This document shows, one piece after another, positions 49,110 to 59,829 of a stretch of DNA of 64,000 bases; position 1 is the stretch's first letter; each line of letters opens with the position of its first letter. Source of the DNA: Cymbidium sinense (Eukaryota; Streptophyta; Magnoliopsida; Asparagales; Orchidaceae). The notes under the pieces are model-generated. The model searched no databases. It saw only the letters and a program-made list of their open reading frames with translations, and was not told where the DNA came from. The position numbers were made by a program, and so were the translations under genes. The stretch covers positions 1 through 64,000 of the forward strand of contig JAKCPB010001370.1 of the NCBI GenBank assembly GCA_021442155.1, in the 5' to 3' direction.

Positions 49110-50295
49110 TGAATTAGAACCCTCATTTAACAAATTTAGGTATGCTAAATGGGGTTCAAATATTGGAGAGATTATGATTTTGTTTTTTTTTTGGTGGAGA
49201 GACTTTGAATTTGATTTAAATTTAGAACCCACATTTAATAAATTTGGCTATTTTGAATGGGGTTAAAATGTTTTGGAGAGGCTCTTAATTGATGCCTCAA
49301 TTGGTTCACATTTGAATTTGATTTTATGTTTGGGACCCTCATTTAACAAATTTGGGTATGTTAAATGGAAGGTCAATTGAATTTGTATTGGATTTGATTT
49401 TGGAATCCTCACTTAGCAGATTTATGTATGCTAAATGAGATTCAAGTGCATGATTGAAAACAATTTTTAAAGGCATTTTTATTGTTTGCGATGATGTGTG
49501 TCATGTGTTTGATTTGTTGAATTTGATTTGAAAATGGGATCCTTACTTAGCAAATTTAGGTATGCTAAGTGAATCCCAATGTGTTTGATGTATTTTGATT
49601 TGATTTTGAAAAATGAGACCCTTACTTAACAAATATGGTATGTTAAGTAGGGCTCAAGTGTGTTTGATGAGTTTGTTTTATTTTATTTTGAAAGAGAACT
49701 TCTATTTAACAAATGTGGTATGTTAAATAAAGTTCAATTTGATTTCAATTTTGAAAAGGTGGGACTCTCATTTGACAAATTTGGGTATGTCAAATGGAGT
49801 TCAAGTGTGTTTGATTTATTTGTGATTTTAAAAAGGGAACTCTACTTAAAAAATATGGGCATGTTAAGTATAGTCCAATTTGGTTTTGATTTTTAAAAAG
49901 GGAATTCTCATTGACAAATTTAGGTATGTCAAATGGAATTCAAATGTGTTTTATTTTTAATGATTTTAAAGGGGTTTCCATTTAACAAATTTAGGTATGT
50001 TAAATGGAAATCAATTATATTTTTCTTTTGATTTTCAAAGATGGGATATTTGTGTGATGTTGCTTTTGAAAAGAGAAATTCCAACTTAGCACATGTAGGA
50101 TGTGCTAAATGAAATTTAAATTTTAAGTCACGATCTTGTTTGAAAATAAAATCTTCATTCAACAAGCTTAGATGTGTTGAATGGAGATTACTATTTTGAA
50201 ATATGTGCCTTATAAAAAAGGACTTTAAAATTATTTTATTTTAAATTTTGAAAAGAACCTCCATGCAACAATCATGGATATTGTTGCGTGAGGTT
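49110..50295. repeat. Tandem array of 14 hairpin units with covarying stems
   Basis: Each unit has an inverted repeat of 8-13 bp around an AAATTTAGGTA-like loop. Left arms start near 49124, 49232, 49340, 49410, 49555, 49623, 49703, 49769, 49843, 49909, 49975, 50084, 50156 and 50262, so spacings are mostly about 70 or about 106. Stem sequence changes from unit to unit while pairing is kept: CATTTAACA/TGTTAAATG, ACTTAGCA/TGCTAAGT, TACTTAACA/TGTTAAGTA, CATTTGACA/TGTCAAATG, CATTCAACA/TGTTGAATG. The linker is TTTGATTTGATTTTGAAAA-like. The open frames at 49660-49896 (plus) and 49929-50165 (minus) are by-products. Confidence 0.85.
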
Positions 50296-50619
50296 TGGTT
50301 ATCTTTAAATGCAAATCTTTTATCATGTGAATTTTAATTTTAGAAGTACCTTTTGAAAGTATATATTTTTTTGCAAAGAGTTTATTTTCTTAAGTATGAA
50401 ATTAACCTTGCCTTACCAAGAGAATGGTAAAGTGGTTCTAAATTTTTATTCATCTCCTTTAGTTAATTAAAATTTATTTTGCCTATTGGGGGACCCAATA
50501 GGGGTTTTAAGACCTACATGGAGTGAGGTCTTAAAACCTAAATAATTTAGCTAGCTCAACCTAAGGATGAAATAGGGTAAGTGCCAATGAAAAGAAAGAT
50601 AGTCTTGGACCCATATAAA
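50296..50619. other. Unassigned AT-rich DNA
   Basis: No open frame. It contains GGGGGACCCAATAGGGG near 50488 and ACCTACATGGAGTGAGGTCTT near 50513, with GACCTC/GAGGTC-type local inverted words. Possibly it is the start of the LTR-like DNA. Confidence 0.3.
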
Positions 50620-53390
50620 ATATAAGTCCACTATCGATGTTTGGAGACAAAAATTACTACCAGAGATGGAGAGAGGAACCCTCCCCAGAGGAGTTGCTAG
50701 AAAAATCTATGGTGTTTATTTTTAAGATGTGGGGTACTTATTGAAATGATCATGTATGACATTAAGGAATGATGCACTATCTCAAAAGATAGAAATCATT
50801 ACCATATAATGGACCTAATCACCTAATAAGGACTCCAAAGGCATGATGGGTCTTCGAATGTACCAGAGGTCTTTCCCCTACTTTATATGAAAAAAGTAAA
50901 GTAGGATTTATATTAAGTTGGGTTCATTAACTTCTCTATGAAGGCAAGCCTACATAGTTAATTACATCCTAAAGGATGTGAATATCATAAGAATACTCTC
51001 AATTAAAGTAGCAATTAAAGTCTTAAAAAATTTCAAGGCTAGACTATCAAAGGATTAGTTGTATTAGAAAATCAAGTGGGAAAACTCAAGGAGAAGACTT
51101 ATTATCGAAGCCAAAGGAAATGAGTAAGGAATGCTCTTGATATTAGAAAACCTAGTGAGAATTTGAACCTATCCTATAATTGTGCTTTATAATTTTGAAA
51201 TTAAAGGGAAGGACAATTATGTTAAAGTTGACATTTCATTAGAAAGCTTGGACTTGTAATGCAATAACACAAGATTGTGGAGATGCCTAAGAGGTGAGGA
51301 TTTATGCTTATAGCCTAAAAGAAACAACCACCTCAGATCCTAAATCTAGGGAGCTTTAGCATAAGCCAAAGCATGACCTAAATCTAAGTGAAAATATGCA
51401 TATGGTTTAACTCCATATGAGAGGATGAACTGCCCAACTACTAGACTCATAATCACCTAAAGTGGCAGCCAGCTAACACCTCCTATGCTTTAAATCGATG
51501 AAGTTTGGTCATATGATTTGCAAGATTAGTTAGGCTATTATTTAATTAGAAAGAAACTAAAGTCTTTAAACCCACTACCTAAGAGACTAGAGCATGAGTG
51601 GTATGAGCATATGACTTAGTCTAGTGCAAAATCTTTTTATATTTAATTTATTTTGACACTTCATTTTGATAAATGCTTTGGGATTTTGATGCCTACATGC
51701 TTGATGAAATAACGTTGTTGGCTAAATCAGAAGAAAGGGTATTTTCCAATGCAAGGGATGCCCTCGACAAGCATTCCCTATTGCAAAATTGGAAATCTAT
51801 TTTAAGAGTGAAATAATATGATGTGCATGTTGTTGGCCATTCAACATTCAGGTAAGGGATTACCAAATCTTTTAATAATTTTGATTTATATCCTAGTTTT
51901 ATGTGTGGTTATGAATTATTTAGAACTTTAGTTATGAGTTATAGTTGGGTAAAAAGTTATTTTTTTTCTAAGAGCCTAATCGCATTCCAGGCCACACATT
52001 CGAACATCAAGCATATGAAAAAACTAAGAAAAGCATGCCATCCTAGTTGCACACTTTAAACACAACATCAAATAATTTTATAGCTAATGCAAAAGAATAA
52101 CAAAGCCAAGGGTCGTCCAGACAACCCAAAAGAAATATGGGTAGCCAAGCTCTACCCTTATACAACCCAAGACATAAAGAATAATTTATAATTTACAAAT
52201 GATAAATGCTATGGGGGGTCTTCAAGTCTTCATGCCTTCATGTATCTTCCTCCTTTGAATTAGCTTGCTCCACTTCAAAGGCATCACATGGCCTCCCAGG
52301 ACAAAGCCTTCTAGCTGATGCTCATCCTTATACCCCCATAGCACTAATCCTAATTCCTAATACAAAATTAAATTAAAAATAGGAAAAGTAAATCTAACTA
52401 CACCTGCATGACAAGTGTTAGTTAAACACACATACAACCCAAGCAATTATATTTATTATTTAGACTTAGCACCCTGCACATGGGTAACTAAGCCCACCTT
52501 TCCTAACTTGGATTATGCTTAGGGGCTTACGCAACCTGCAAAGAGAGTATTTATATTTATTTTTAAGCGGTCTCTTAAACATAATCTCTTGCAAAAAATA
52601 TGATTAGGCTAATCACAATCTACGATCCAGTCTATGAAACATACACCCTAACATCTTGTCTAAAATAATACATCACAAAACAAAACATACATGACACCAT
52701 GCACCATCCTAACATAAGGCAAGAAGTTGTGACTTAATCTGATATGTGTGTATTAAGGCTTGTTTGGTATGTCCTAACTAGGCTTTAGAGTTAGGATTTT
52801 ATAAGTGTAGAAAGATTAAAGGGTGGTTTCACTTCAATTGCTTCAATTGATTGCAAGTTTTAATTTATGTTTTCTTTTGTTTCATATGACCTACACTTAG
52901 TAACTAAGTGTTCTAAATAGAAGAAAAGAGGTTACCCTCTTTCATCCCTACCATAAACCACTTTCTAAAGCATGTTAATTTGATTTTATTCTATTTAGTG
53001 AATGGCTTATTACACATTTTAGATTAATCCTAAGTTTAGGTTCTCTTTAAATAATTCTATTCAGTGTGAAAGGCTTCTTAAGGTTAATCTAATTGAAATA
53101 CTATCACATGACACATGCTAAATCATTCCTTTTCATCACATGTAACATGCATATGATTAAGTTTGAAGTATACCTACACATATAATATGTTTTAGCACAC
53201 TTGAATGATGGATGTGAGTATGTACATTTGAAGCTTTATATTTCCCCTCTAATTGAATTATTATCATATTAATTTAAGGCTCTATCTAAATTCTTATGCA
53301 AAAATATATAGGGATTAATTTAAACAGGTACGTGTTATTGTTAACCAGGGAAGTGAGGTAATCAAATGACCTTGTGGTGAAAAATTTCTA
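50620..53390 (+). repeat. LTR-like unit 1 of a tandem pair
   Basis: AT-rich, non-coding. Landmarks in order: ACTATCTCAAAAGATAGAAATCATTACC (about 50772), GGGTAGCCAAGCTCTACCC (about 52140), GTGACTTAATCTGATATGTG (about 52728), GTAACATGCATATGATTAAG (about 53148), GTTAACCAGGGAAGTGAGG (about 53340). Each recurs in unit 2 about 2.74-2.82 kb later and, as reverse complement, in 15640-20060. Confidence 0.65.
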
Positions 53391-56200
53391 TAGAGTCGCC
53401 TTTCAAATCTATTGGTGAGGAGAAAGAGAGGGCAAGAATATATAAATTCATCTTTTTGGGATGCCATGCAGATCTGTTGATGTACTTATTCAGGTGATCG
53501 GGTATGTCATGAAGGAATAGTGTATTATCTTGAAAGATAGAAGTCACTACCGTTTAATGAACCTAATCACCTCAATAAGGACTCCTAAGGATGATGGGTG
53601 CATATGTACTAGATTTCTTCCCTACTTTACATGGAAAAGTAAAGGTGGTTTATTTTAAATTGGGTTCGTTAAGTTCTACAAGGGCAAGCCCATAGTTAAT
53701 TACATCCTAAGGAATGGGGATGGACTCTCAGAAAACTCTCACATGGTATATGATCATTGTCTTCAAAGATTTCAATAGGAAAAGACTATCAATTGATTGG
53801 TTTATTTTTGAAAGATTAAATGGGATTGATCAAAGAGAGAGTTATTATCGAAGCAAAAATGGAAGATAAGTAGGAGATGTCCACAATGCTAGGAAACCTA
53901 GCAAGCATCTCAAACTATCCTACGGTTGGGCTTTACATTTTTGAAATTGATTTAATTTGTTTGATTTGCATTTTTCATTAGAAATTTAGGACTTATGATT
54001 CCTTAACACAAGATTAAGGTAATAATTAAGAGGTGAGGATTTAAGCTTATGACCCATAAAGGGGAGAAACAACCTCAAAACTTAAATCTAGGGAGCTTCG
54101 GTGAGGGAGAAAAGCACAACCTAAATCTAAGGAGAAAATGGGTATTTGGTTTGCCTCCACAAAATAGGACAAACCACCTGGCTACTTAGACTTACAACCG
54201 CCTGGGGGTAGCTGCCAACTAACTCCTCCTACGATTTTAAATACATGTAGGCAAGTCTTTATGCTTATGCAAGATATAGCGTATTTATTTAGAAAGACTA
54301 AGTCCTTAAACTCACTCCTGAAAGAGACTAGATCTTGTAAAAGGCATGCTTCAAATGACCTAAATCTAATGCAATTCAAATTTCATTTTATTTTCAATTT
54401 TTTATACAATTATTTTGACTCGGGCTAATAAGATTCATATGCCTAATGCATGAGAAATAAAGTTATTGGCCAAAATCAGCGAGAACGGAGGAGGTGTGTT
54501 TCCATCATGGCTCTCAAAGATCAAGCCAAGTTTCTCTAGCAAAGGTGGAAGCCTTCTAATCAAGAGTGAAATAAGATGCATTTGTGCATGATATTGTAAA
54601 AGAAATACTCATACAGCTAAGGGGTTGCTAATTCTTTTATCTCAATTTTAAACCTAAGATTTGGGTGATGTTATGAGTTCTTTATTTTAAGTTTGAGTTA
54701 TTAAGTTTGGTAAAAGATTTATTTTTCCCAAAAGAGCCTAATCCACATCTAGGCCATACATAAAGCAATGAAGAAACTAGGAAAAGATGCCACTTAATGC
54801 AAAATCTAAACAAATCATCAATCAATTTATAAAGCTAATCACAAAAAGAATAAGAGGCTATTGTGATCGGGCACCACCGCACAAATTCAAAAATAGAAAA
54901 TTGGGTAGCCGAGCTCTACCCTTATACATCCCAGATTACCAATGAATTAAATTACAATTAACCAAGGAATTCATTGTTATGGTGGTCTTCAAGCTTCTTT
55001 TCTCCTTTCTTCTTTTCTTCTTTCTTCTTCTTTCCTTTTTTCTTCTTTGGTTCCTTCTTTTGGATGGTTGGAAGGTAGATACTCTAAGACTTCACATGGT
55101 GCATAAGATAAGATCTTATGACCAATATTTATCTTAATCCCCAAAATAATCATTCTAAAATCCTAATTGCACAAATTTATATGAAAAGGAAAATAATAGA
55201 AATCTAATTAACACTTACAAAACAAAGATTAGCTAAAATAAATCACACAAATGCCAAGCATGTATATTGGACTTATTACTCCACACATGGGTGACTAAGT
55301 CCACCTGGACTATTGGATTATGCTTAAGAGTATAAAGCACCTACAAGAAAAAGCATTTATATTTTAAATTATGATAGTGCCTCTTAAGCACAATCCCCTG
55401 CATAAAATAATGGTTAGACTAGGATCTCCCTACCATTTATTCTATGAGCATACACCCTAACATCCAGTCAAAAACATATATCAAAAAACAAAACAAAACA
55501 TCAAACCATGTATTGCCCAAACCTAAAACTAGAAGTGGTGACTTAGCCTAATGTGTGTGCTTTGAAGGTTTGTATTGTATGCTTAGTTATGGCTTTAGGT
55601 TAAAATTTTCTAAGTATGGAAACATGTTCAACTTAGAGGAGGGTTTCATTTAAGTTATTTAATTATTTTGGTTCGATTTTATTTCATGTTTTGATTTGTT
55701 TCAAATGATTCCTACAATTAATTATTGAGTTATAAAGAGAGGGAAAGAGATGAGAACTTCTCTTTCCTTCCCTAACCTAAGTAATTTCTAAAGTAGATTT
55801 ACATCTTAATTTTGTTCAGTGAATGTTTTGATTAAGTCTTTTAATTAATCTTGAATTTATATGAACAATAAACAAACCAATTCAAAAAGAAAGGCATTTT
55901 AAGATTAAATAAAATGAACCAAATTCACAAACACACATTACTTCATTTACCAACATGTATAACATGCATATGAATGAGTCCTAAGCATATCTATACATAT
56001 AAATGAGAATATTTAACACACTTTATGATGCATGCTAAGTAATCCATTTAAGGAAATTTGGAAATTTAAGATGCGTGATTTTCTTTAAGTAGAAGTGGGT
56101 TTCTTTATCCAATTTTTCACATGCACAAATGAAAGTAAGAAAGGCATAAGTGAGTACAGTGCCATTGTTAACAAGAGGTGTAAGGTATAAGACCTACTTA
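53391..56200 (+). repeat. LTR-like unit 2 of a tandem pair
   Basis: Landmarks matching unit 1: TTGAAAGATAGAAGTCACTACC (about 53530), GGGTAGCCGAGCTCTACCC (about 54903), GTGACTTAGCCTAATGTGTG (about 55536), ATAACATGCATATGAATGAG (about 55968), GTTAACAAGAGGTGTAAGG (about 56166). The offset grows from about 2.74 to 2.82 kb along the unit because of indels. Minus-strand open frames at 53362-53547 and 54182-54379 are not gene-like. Confidence 0.65.
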
Positions 56201-57420
56201 GAGCTACTTAAAGCCTCGTAACTTTGAGGTTGTCTAGACTAATATACCACTTTCCTTAAATACAAACATGCGTACAAAAGAAAGAATGCAAAAGTTGTAT
56301 TAATTGATTCATTTTGTTTATGCCATTTATGTGTACAAGCATAGGTAGACCTTCTTAAGTGATAGCATAGGACTGAATAGGATATAGAATTAGGTAAGTG
56401 TTAGGTTCTTTTCAAATGAACCATACATCTTACCAACTCCTATTCAAAATTATACTAACATAAAAGAGAAGGAAACATATAAACATCCTTATATTTTCTT
56501 CACATGCAAGAATATAATTAAAATATAAGTAGTACACTTTTAAATTTGATAATTGATTTATGTGTTTTGAAAATAATTTGAATTTAGTAGTCATAATAGC
56601 CACTCATATTTCTACTTTAGCCAACACATGCAAATTTGACATAAAGTAAATAATTTCATTTTGAATTTGATTTTCAAAAATATGAATGCATGAAACCATA
56701 TGACATACACATTTAACATGTTAGGGAAAGAATCAAAGCAATGAAAGCATGTAAACACATTCACTTTAATTAAATCCTAAAGACATTCTTATGAAATAAG
56801 AAAGTTTAAAATAAATCAAAGTGTATTCAATGTGATTTTTGTTTAGTTTTAAGTTTGATTTAATTTTGAAAAAGTGGATTGAGATTACTATTTCTAACCC
56901 AGTCCCACATGTGTTGATATTTTTGTTTAATTTTTAGATGATTTGATTAATTTTTTATATGTTAATTAGGTTAAGGAATGAATTATGCAAGTTAATTAAC
57001 CCTTACCTACACCACCTTAACATTGTTAACCAAGTAATTATGAGCCAATGAATGACATAAAAACTCACAAGGAATTTAAGTTTGCAATGCACTTAGGAAG
57101 AAAAGGGCCTAATGCAATTTGGCTCATTATTAATGGTTAATTAAGCTAAGGGGTTTAAGTAATTTCAAAACACCCCTTCATACATGAATTGGGTTTTATT
57201 TTCTTAATACGTAGGCTCTTAAACACCCAAAGCATTTATCTAAAGTAGATTATTTAAGTTCTAGTAGATTTTATAATTTTAGAAATTAATTAAGGGATAA
57301 TTAATGAGTTAACTACTAAGAGAGATTAAGGAAGAAATTTAGGGAATAGCTTAGGGAAATACCCCAAAATTATTTCCTAAGCTTCCTATTCATTGGTTTT
57401 AACCTTAATTAACCTTAATT
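56201..57420 (+). repeat. LTR-like DNA after the tandem pair, up to the telomere-like array
   Basis: AT-rich, non-coding. Phrases such as CCCACATGTG (about 56916), CTTAAACACCC (about 57212) and ATTTAGGGAATAGCTTAGGG (about 57338) have reverse-complement counterparts around 16100-16300 of element A. The end is ragged: TTAATTAACCTTAATTAAACCC merges into CCCTAAA. Confidence 0.5.
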
Positions 57421-58000
57421 AAACCCTAAACCCTAACCCTAAATCTTAAACCCTAAACCCTAAACCTTAAAACTGACCCAAAACCCTAAACCCTAAACTA
57501 ACCCAAAACCCTAAACCCTAAACCCTAAAACATAAACCCTAAATCCTTAACTAACCTTAAACCTTAAACCCTAAATCCTAAACCCTAAATCCTAACCCTA
57601 ACCCTAAACCTTAAACCCTAAACTAACCTTAAACCCTAAACCTAAACCCTAAAACTTAAACCCTAAACCTTAAACCCTAAAGCCTAAACCCTAAAACCAA
57701 AGCTAACCCTAAATTATAAATCCTAAACCCTAAACCCTAAACCCCCAAGACCCTAAACCCTAAAACCTAAACACTAAACCCTAACTCCTAAATCCTAAAA
57801 CCTATCCTAAACCCTAAACCCTAAACCCTAACCTAAACTCTAAAAGCATAAACCATGAAACCCTAAACATTAAACCCTAAACACTAAAGCCTAAACCTTA
57901 AACATTAACCCTAAATCTCAAACCCTAAACTTAAACCTAAAGTAACTAAATAAATTAAAAAATAAATGTAAACCCTAAAACCTAATAACCCTAAACCCTA
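57421..58000 (+). repeat. CCCTAAA-rich telomere-like array
   Basis: One of the best preserved C-rich blocks, with runs such as CCCTAAACCCTAAACCC near 57810-57830. The last 80 bases (AGTAACTAAATAAATTAAAAAA) are the shared upstream flank of GRP copies. Confidence 0.92.
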
Positions 58001-58487
58001 AGAATGGGTTGAACCTTGATGGCAGGAACATCACCGTCAACTAGGCCTAGTCTAGATCTGGCGGAGGAGGTGAAGGTGGATGCAGCAGTTATCGTAGTGG
58101 CAGTGGGAGATCTAGAGGTGCTGGTGGGTACGGAGGTAATTGTTAGAGCCGTGGAGGTTATGGAGGCATGAGGAGTGATAGAGGTTACAACTATGGTGGT
58201 GGCAGAAGGAGAGTTCAGGGATATCATGGTGGATCCCACTACTCAAGAGGCCAATATGGTTCAGATGGTAACTGGACAAACTGAAGAATGGCTGATCTGA
58301 TCTTCTGCTTAGGGAATTATGTCTTTATAATAGAGACTGTTCTAATTATCTAAGGTTTTTGATTTGCTCTATGTGTGCTCATTTTTATTTGTCATTGCTT
58401 GTGTATTAGAAAACTTGGTGTGTTACCTGGTTGATGAAATCGAAAAGAAGAAATGTTGAATCTAAATTTATTCTCTATTAAAAAAAA
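58001..58487 (+). pseudogene. Glycine-rich RNA-binding protein 3' end retrocopy, copy 4 (most complete)
   Basis: In a single frame it reads NGLNLDGRNITVN, stop, A, stop, SRSGGGGEGG, then SGSGRSRGAGGYGGN, GGYGGMRSDRGYNYGGG, VQGYHGGSHYSRGQYGSDGN and WTN with a stop. This matches the end of the RRM and the Gly-Tyr-Arg domain plus the usual NW.N-type C-terminus of plant GRP7/GR-RBP proteins. The 3' untranslated region (about 205 bases) and poly(A) follow. Three stops (two TAG after ITVN, one TAG near 58144) break it but the frame is otherwise kept, so it is closest to the source. The minus-strand Ser/Thr-rich frame is antisense. It starts inside the RRM, with no promoter or N-terminus. Confidence 0.9.
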
Positions 58488-59757
58488 TCAAAAACCTAAA
58501 AACTAAACTAAAATTTGAACCCTAATCATAAAACCTAAACCAAAACCCTAAACCCTAAAAACCCTACACTATAAACACTAAACCCTAAACCTTAAACCAT
58601 AAAACTCTAAACCCTAAACCTTAGGACCTAAACCTTAAACTCTAAACCCTAAACCATAAACCTATAAAAAAAATCCTAAACCCTAAACCCTAAACCCCAA
58701 ACCCTAAGCCCTAAACCCTAAACCCTAAACCTTAAACCCTAAACCCCTAAACCCTAAAAGTTTAAAAGTTAAACCTAAACTAAATAAAACCTAAAAATAT
58801 AATAAATAAATAAAACTTAAACCAAAATAAAATGAAATAAAACCTAAACCTGAACCTAAAACTAAAAAGAAAATATAATAAAAAATAAAATCTAAGAAAA
58901 AATAAAATAAATAAAACCTAAACTAAACTAAAAAAATAAAACCTAAAGAGCCTAAACTAGGCTTCAAAGATAAAAACCTAAATAAAATAAGATAAACTAG
59001 ATAAATAAAAATAAAAAAATAAAATGAAAATAATAAAATAAAATAAAAAAGAAAATAAAAAACCTGAAATAAAATAAAAATAAAATAAACTAAACCTAAA
59101 CTAAAATAAACTAAAATAAAAATAAAATTAAATAAATTAAAATAAATAAAACCTAAATTAAATTAAAATAAAAAAACTAAAATAGAAAACCTAAATAAAA
59201 TAAACTAAAATTAAAATAAAATTAAAATAAACCTAAAAATAAAATAAAACTAAACCTAAAAATAAAAAATAAAACCTAAACCAAAATAAAATAAATAAAA
59301 ATAAACTAAAAATAAACCTAAATTTAAACCTAAACCTAAAAATAAAGTAAAATAAAAAACCTAAATTAAAATAAATAATCCTAAATAAATAAATAAACTA
59401 AATAAAATTAAAATAAACTAAATCTAAATAAATAATAAAATCAACTAAAATAAATAAAAATAAACTAAATAAACATAAACCTAAATTTGCTTAATGAAAG
59501 AAATAAATAAACCTATAAAATAAATTAAAATAAATTAAAATAAAGAAAAACCACCTAAATCTTAAACCTTAGTAACCCAAAAATTGAAATTGTAAACCTA
59601 AACCCTAAAACAAACCTCAAACCCTAAATCCTATACCCTAAACCCTAAACCCTAAACAAAATCCTAAACCCCACAAACCTAAACCCCTAAAACTAAACTA
59701 ACCCTAAACCTAAACCAAACCCCACCCTACCTAAAATACAAACCCCTAAACCCCAAA
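58488..59757 (+). repeat. Telomere-like array, C-rich, C-poor, then C-rich
   Basis: CCCTAAA-rich to about 58760, C-poor (AATAAA, CTAAA) to 59470, a weak anchor (AAATTTGCTTAATG) near 59485, then C-rich words with extra C (CCCCTAAA) up to the LINE at about 59758. Confidence 0.9.
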
Positions 59758-59829
59758 CTCCTCTTCCCCCTCTTTCTCTCATTCTCGGAGATTTTGAATC
59801 TTGGTGCATCCGACTAGATTTCTATTGCT

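Larger units (their letters stand above)
46861..57420 (+). mobile_element. Plus-strand Tat-type derivative: gag, hairpin array, LTR-like units (element C)
   Basis: Gag remains (47100-48963) are followed not by protease and pol but by a hairpin repeat array (49110-50295) and long LTR-like DNA (50620-57420) that matches 15640-20060 of element A in inverse orientation. So C points opposite to A and B. It ends at the telomere-like array at 57421. The left junction with B is near 46860. It is either a pol-deleted non-autonomous derivative or a scrambled nest. LTR ends were not found. Confidence 0.6.

Noticed and set aside
49110..50295. CRISPR-like regular repeats
   Set aside because: Units are diverged hairpins with irregular 66-145 bp spacing inside a plant retroelement. 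There are no identical repeats with unique spacers.
53362..54379. Minus-strand open frames in the right LTR-like units
   Set aside because: No family resemblance, and not conserved at the matching positions of the other LTR-like unit.
57421..58000. A true chromosome end
   Set aside because: The CCCTAAA array is interrupted, degenerate and followed by a pseudogene and a LINE, so it is interstitial here.
57991..58239. Minus-strand Ser/Thr-rich open frame (also 4159-4371 and 29368-29775)
   Set aside because: These are antisense to the GGT/GGA-rich Gly codons of the GRP copies, which read as Thr/Ser/Pro/His-rich chains on the other strand.
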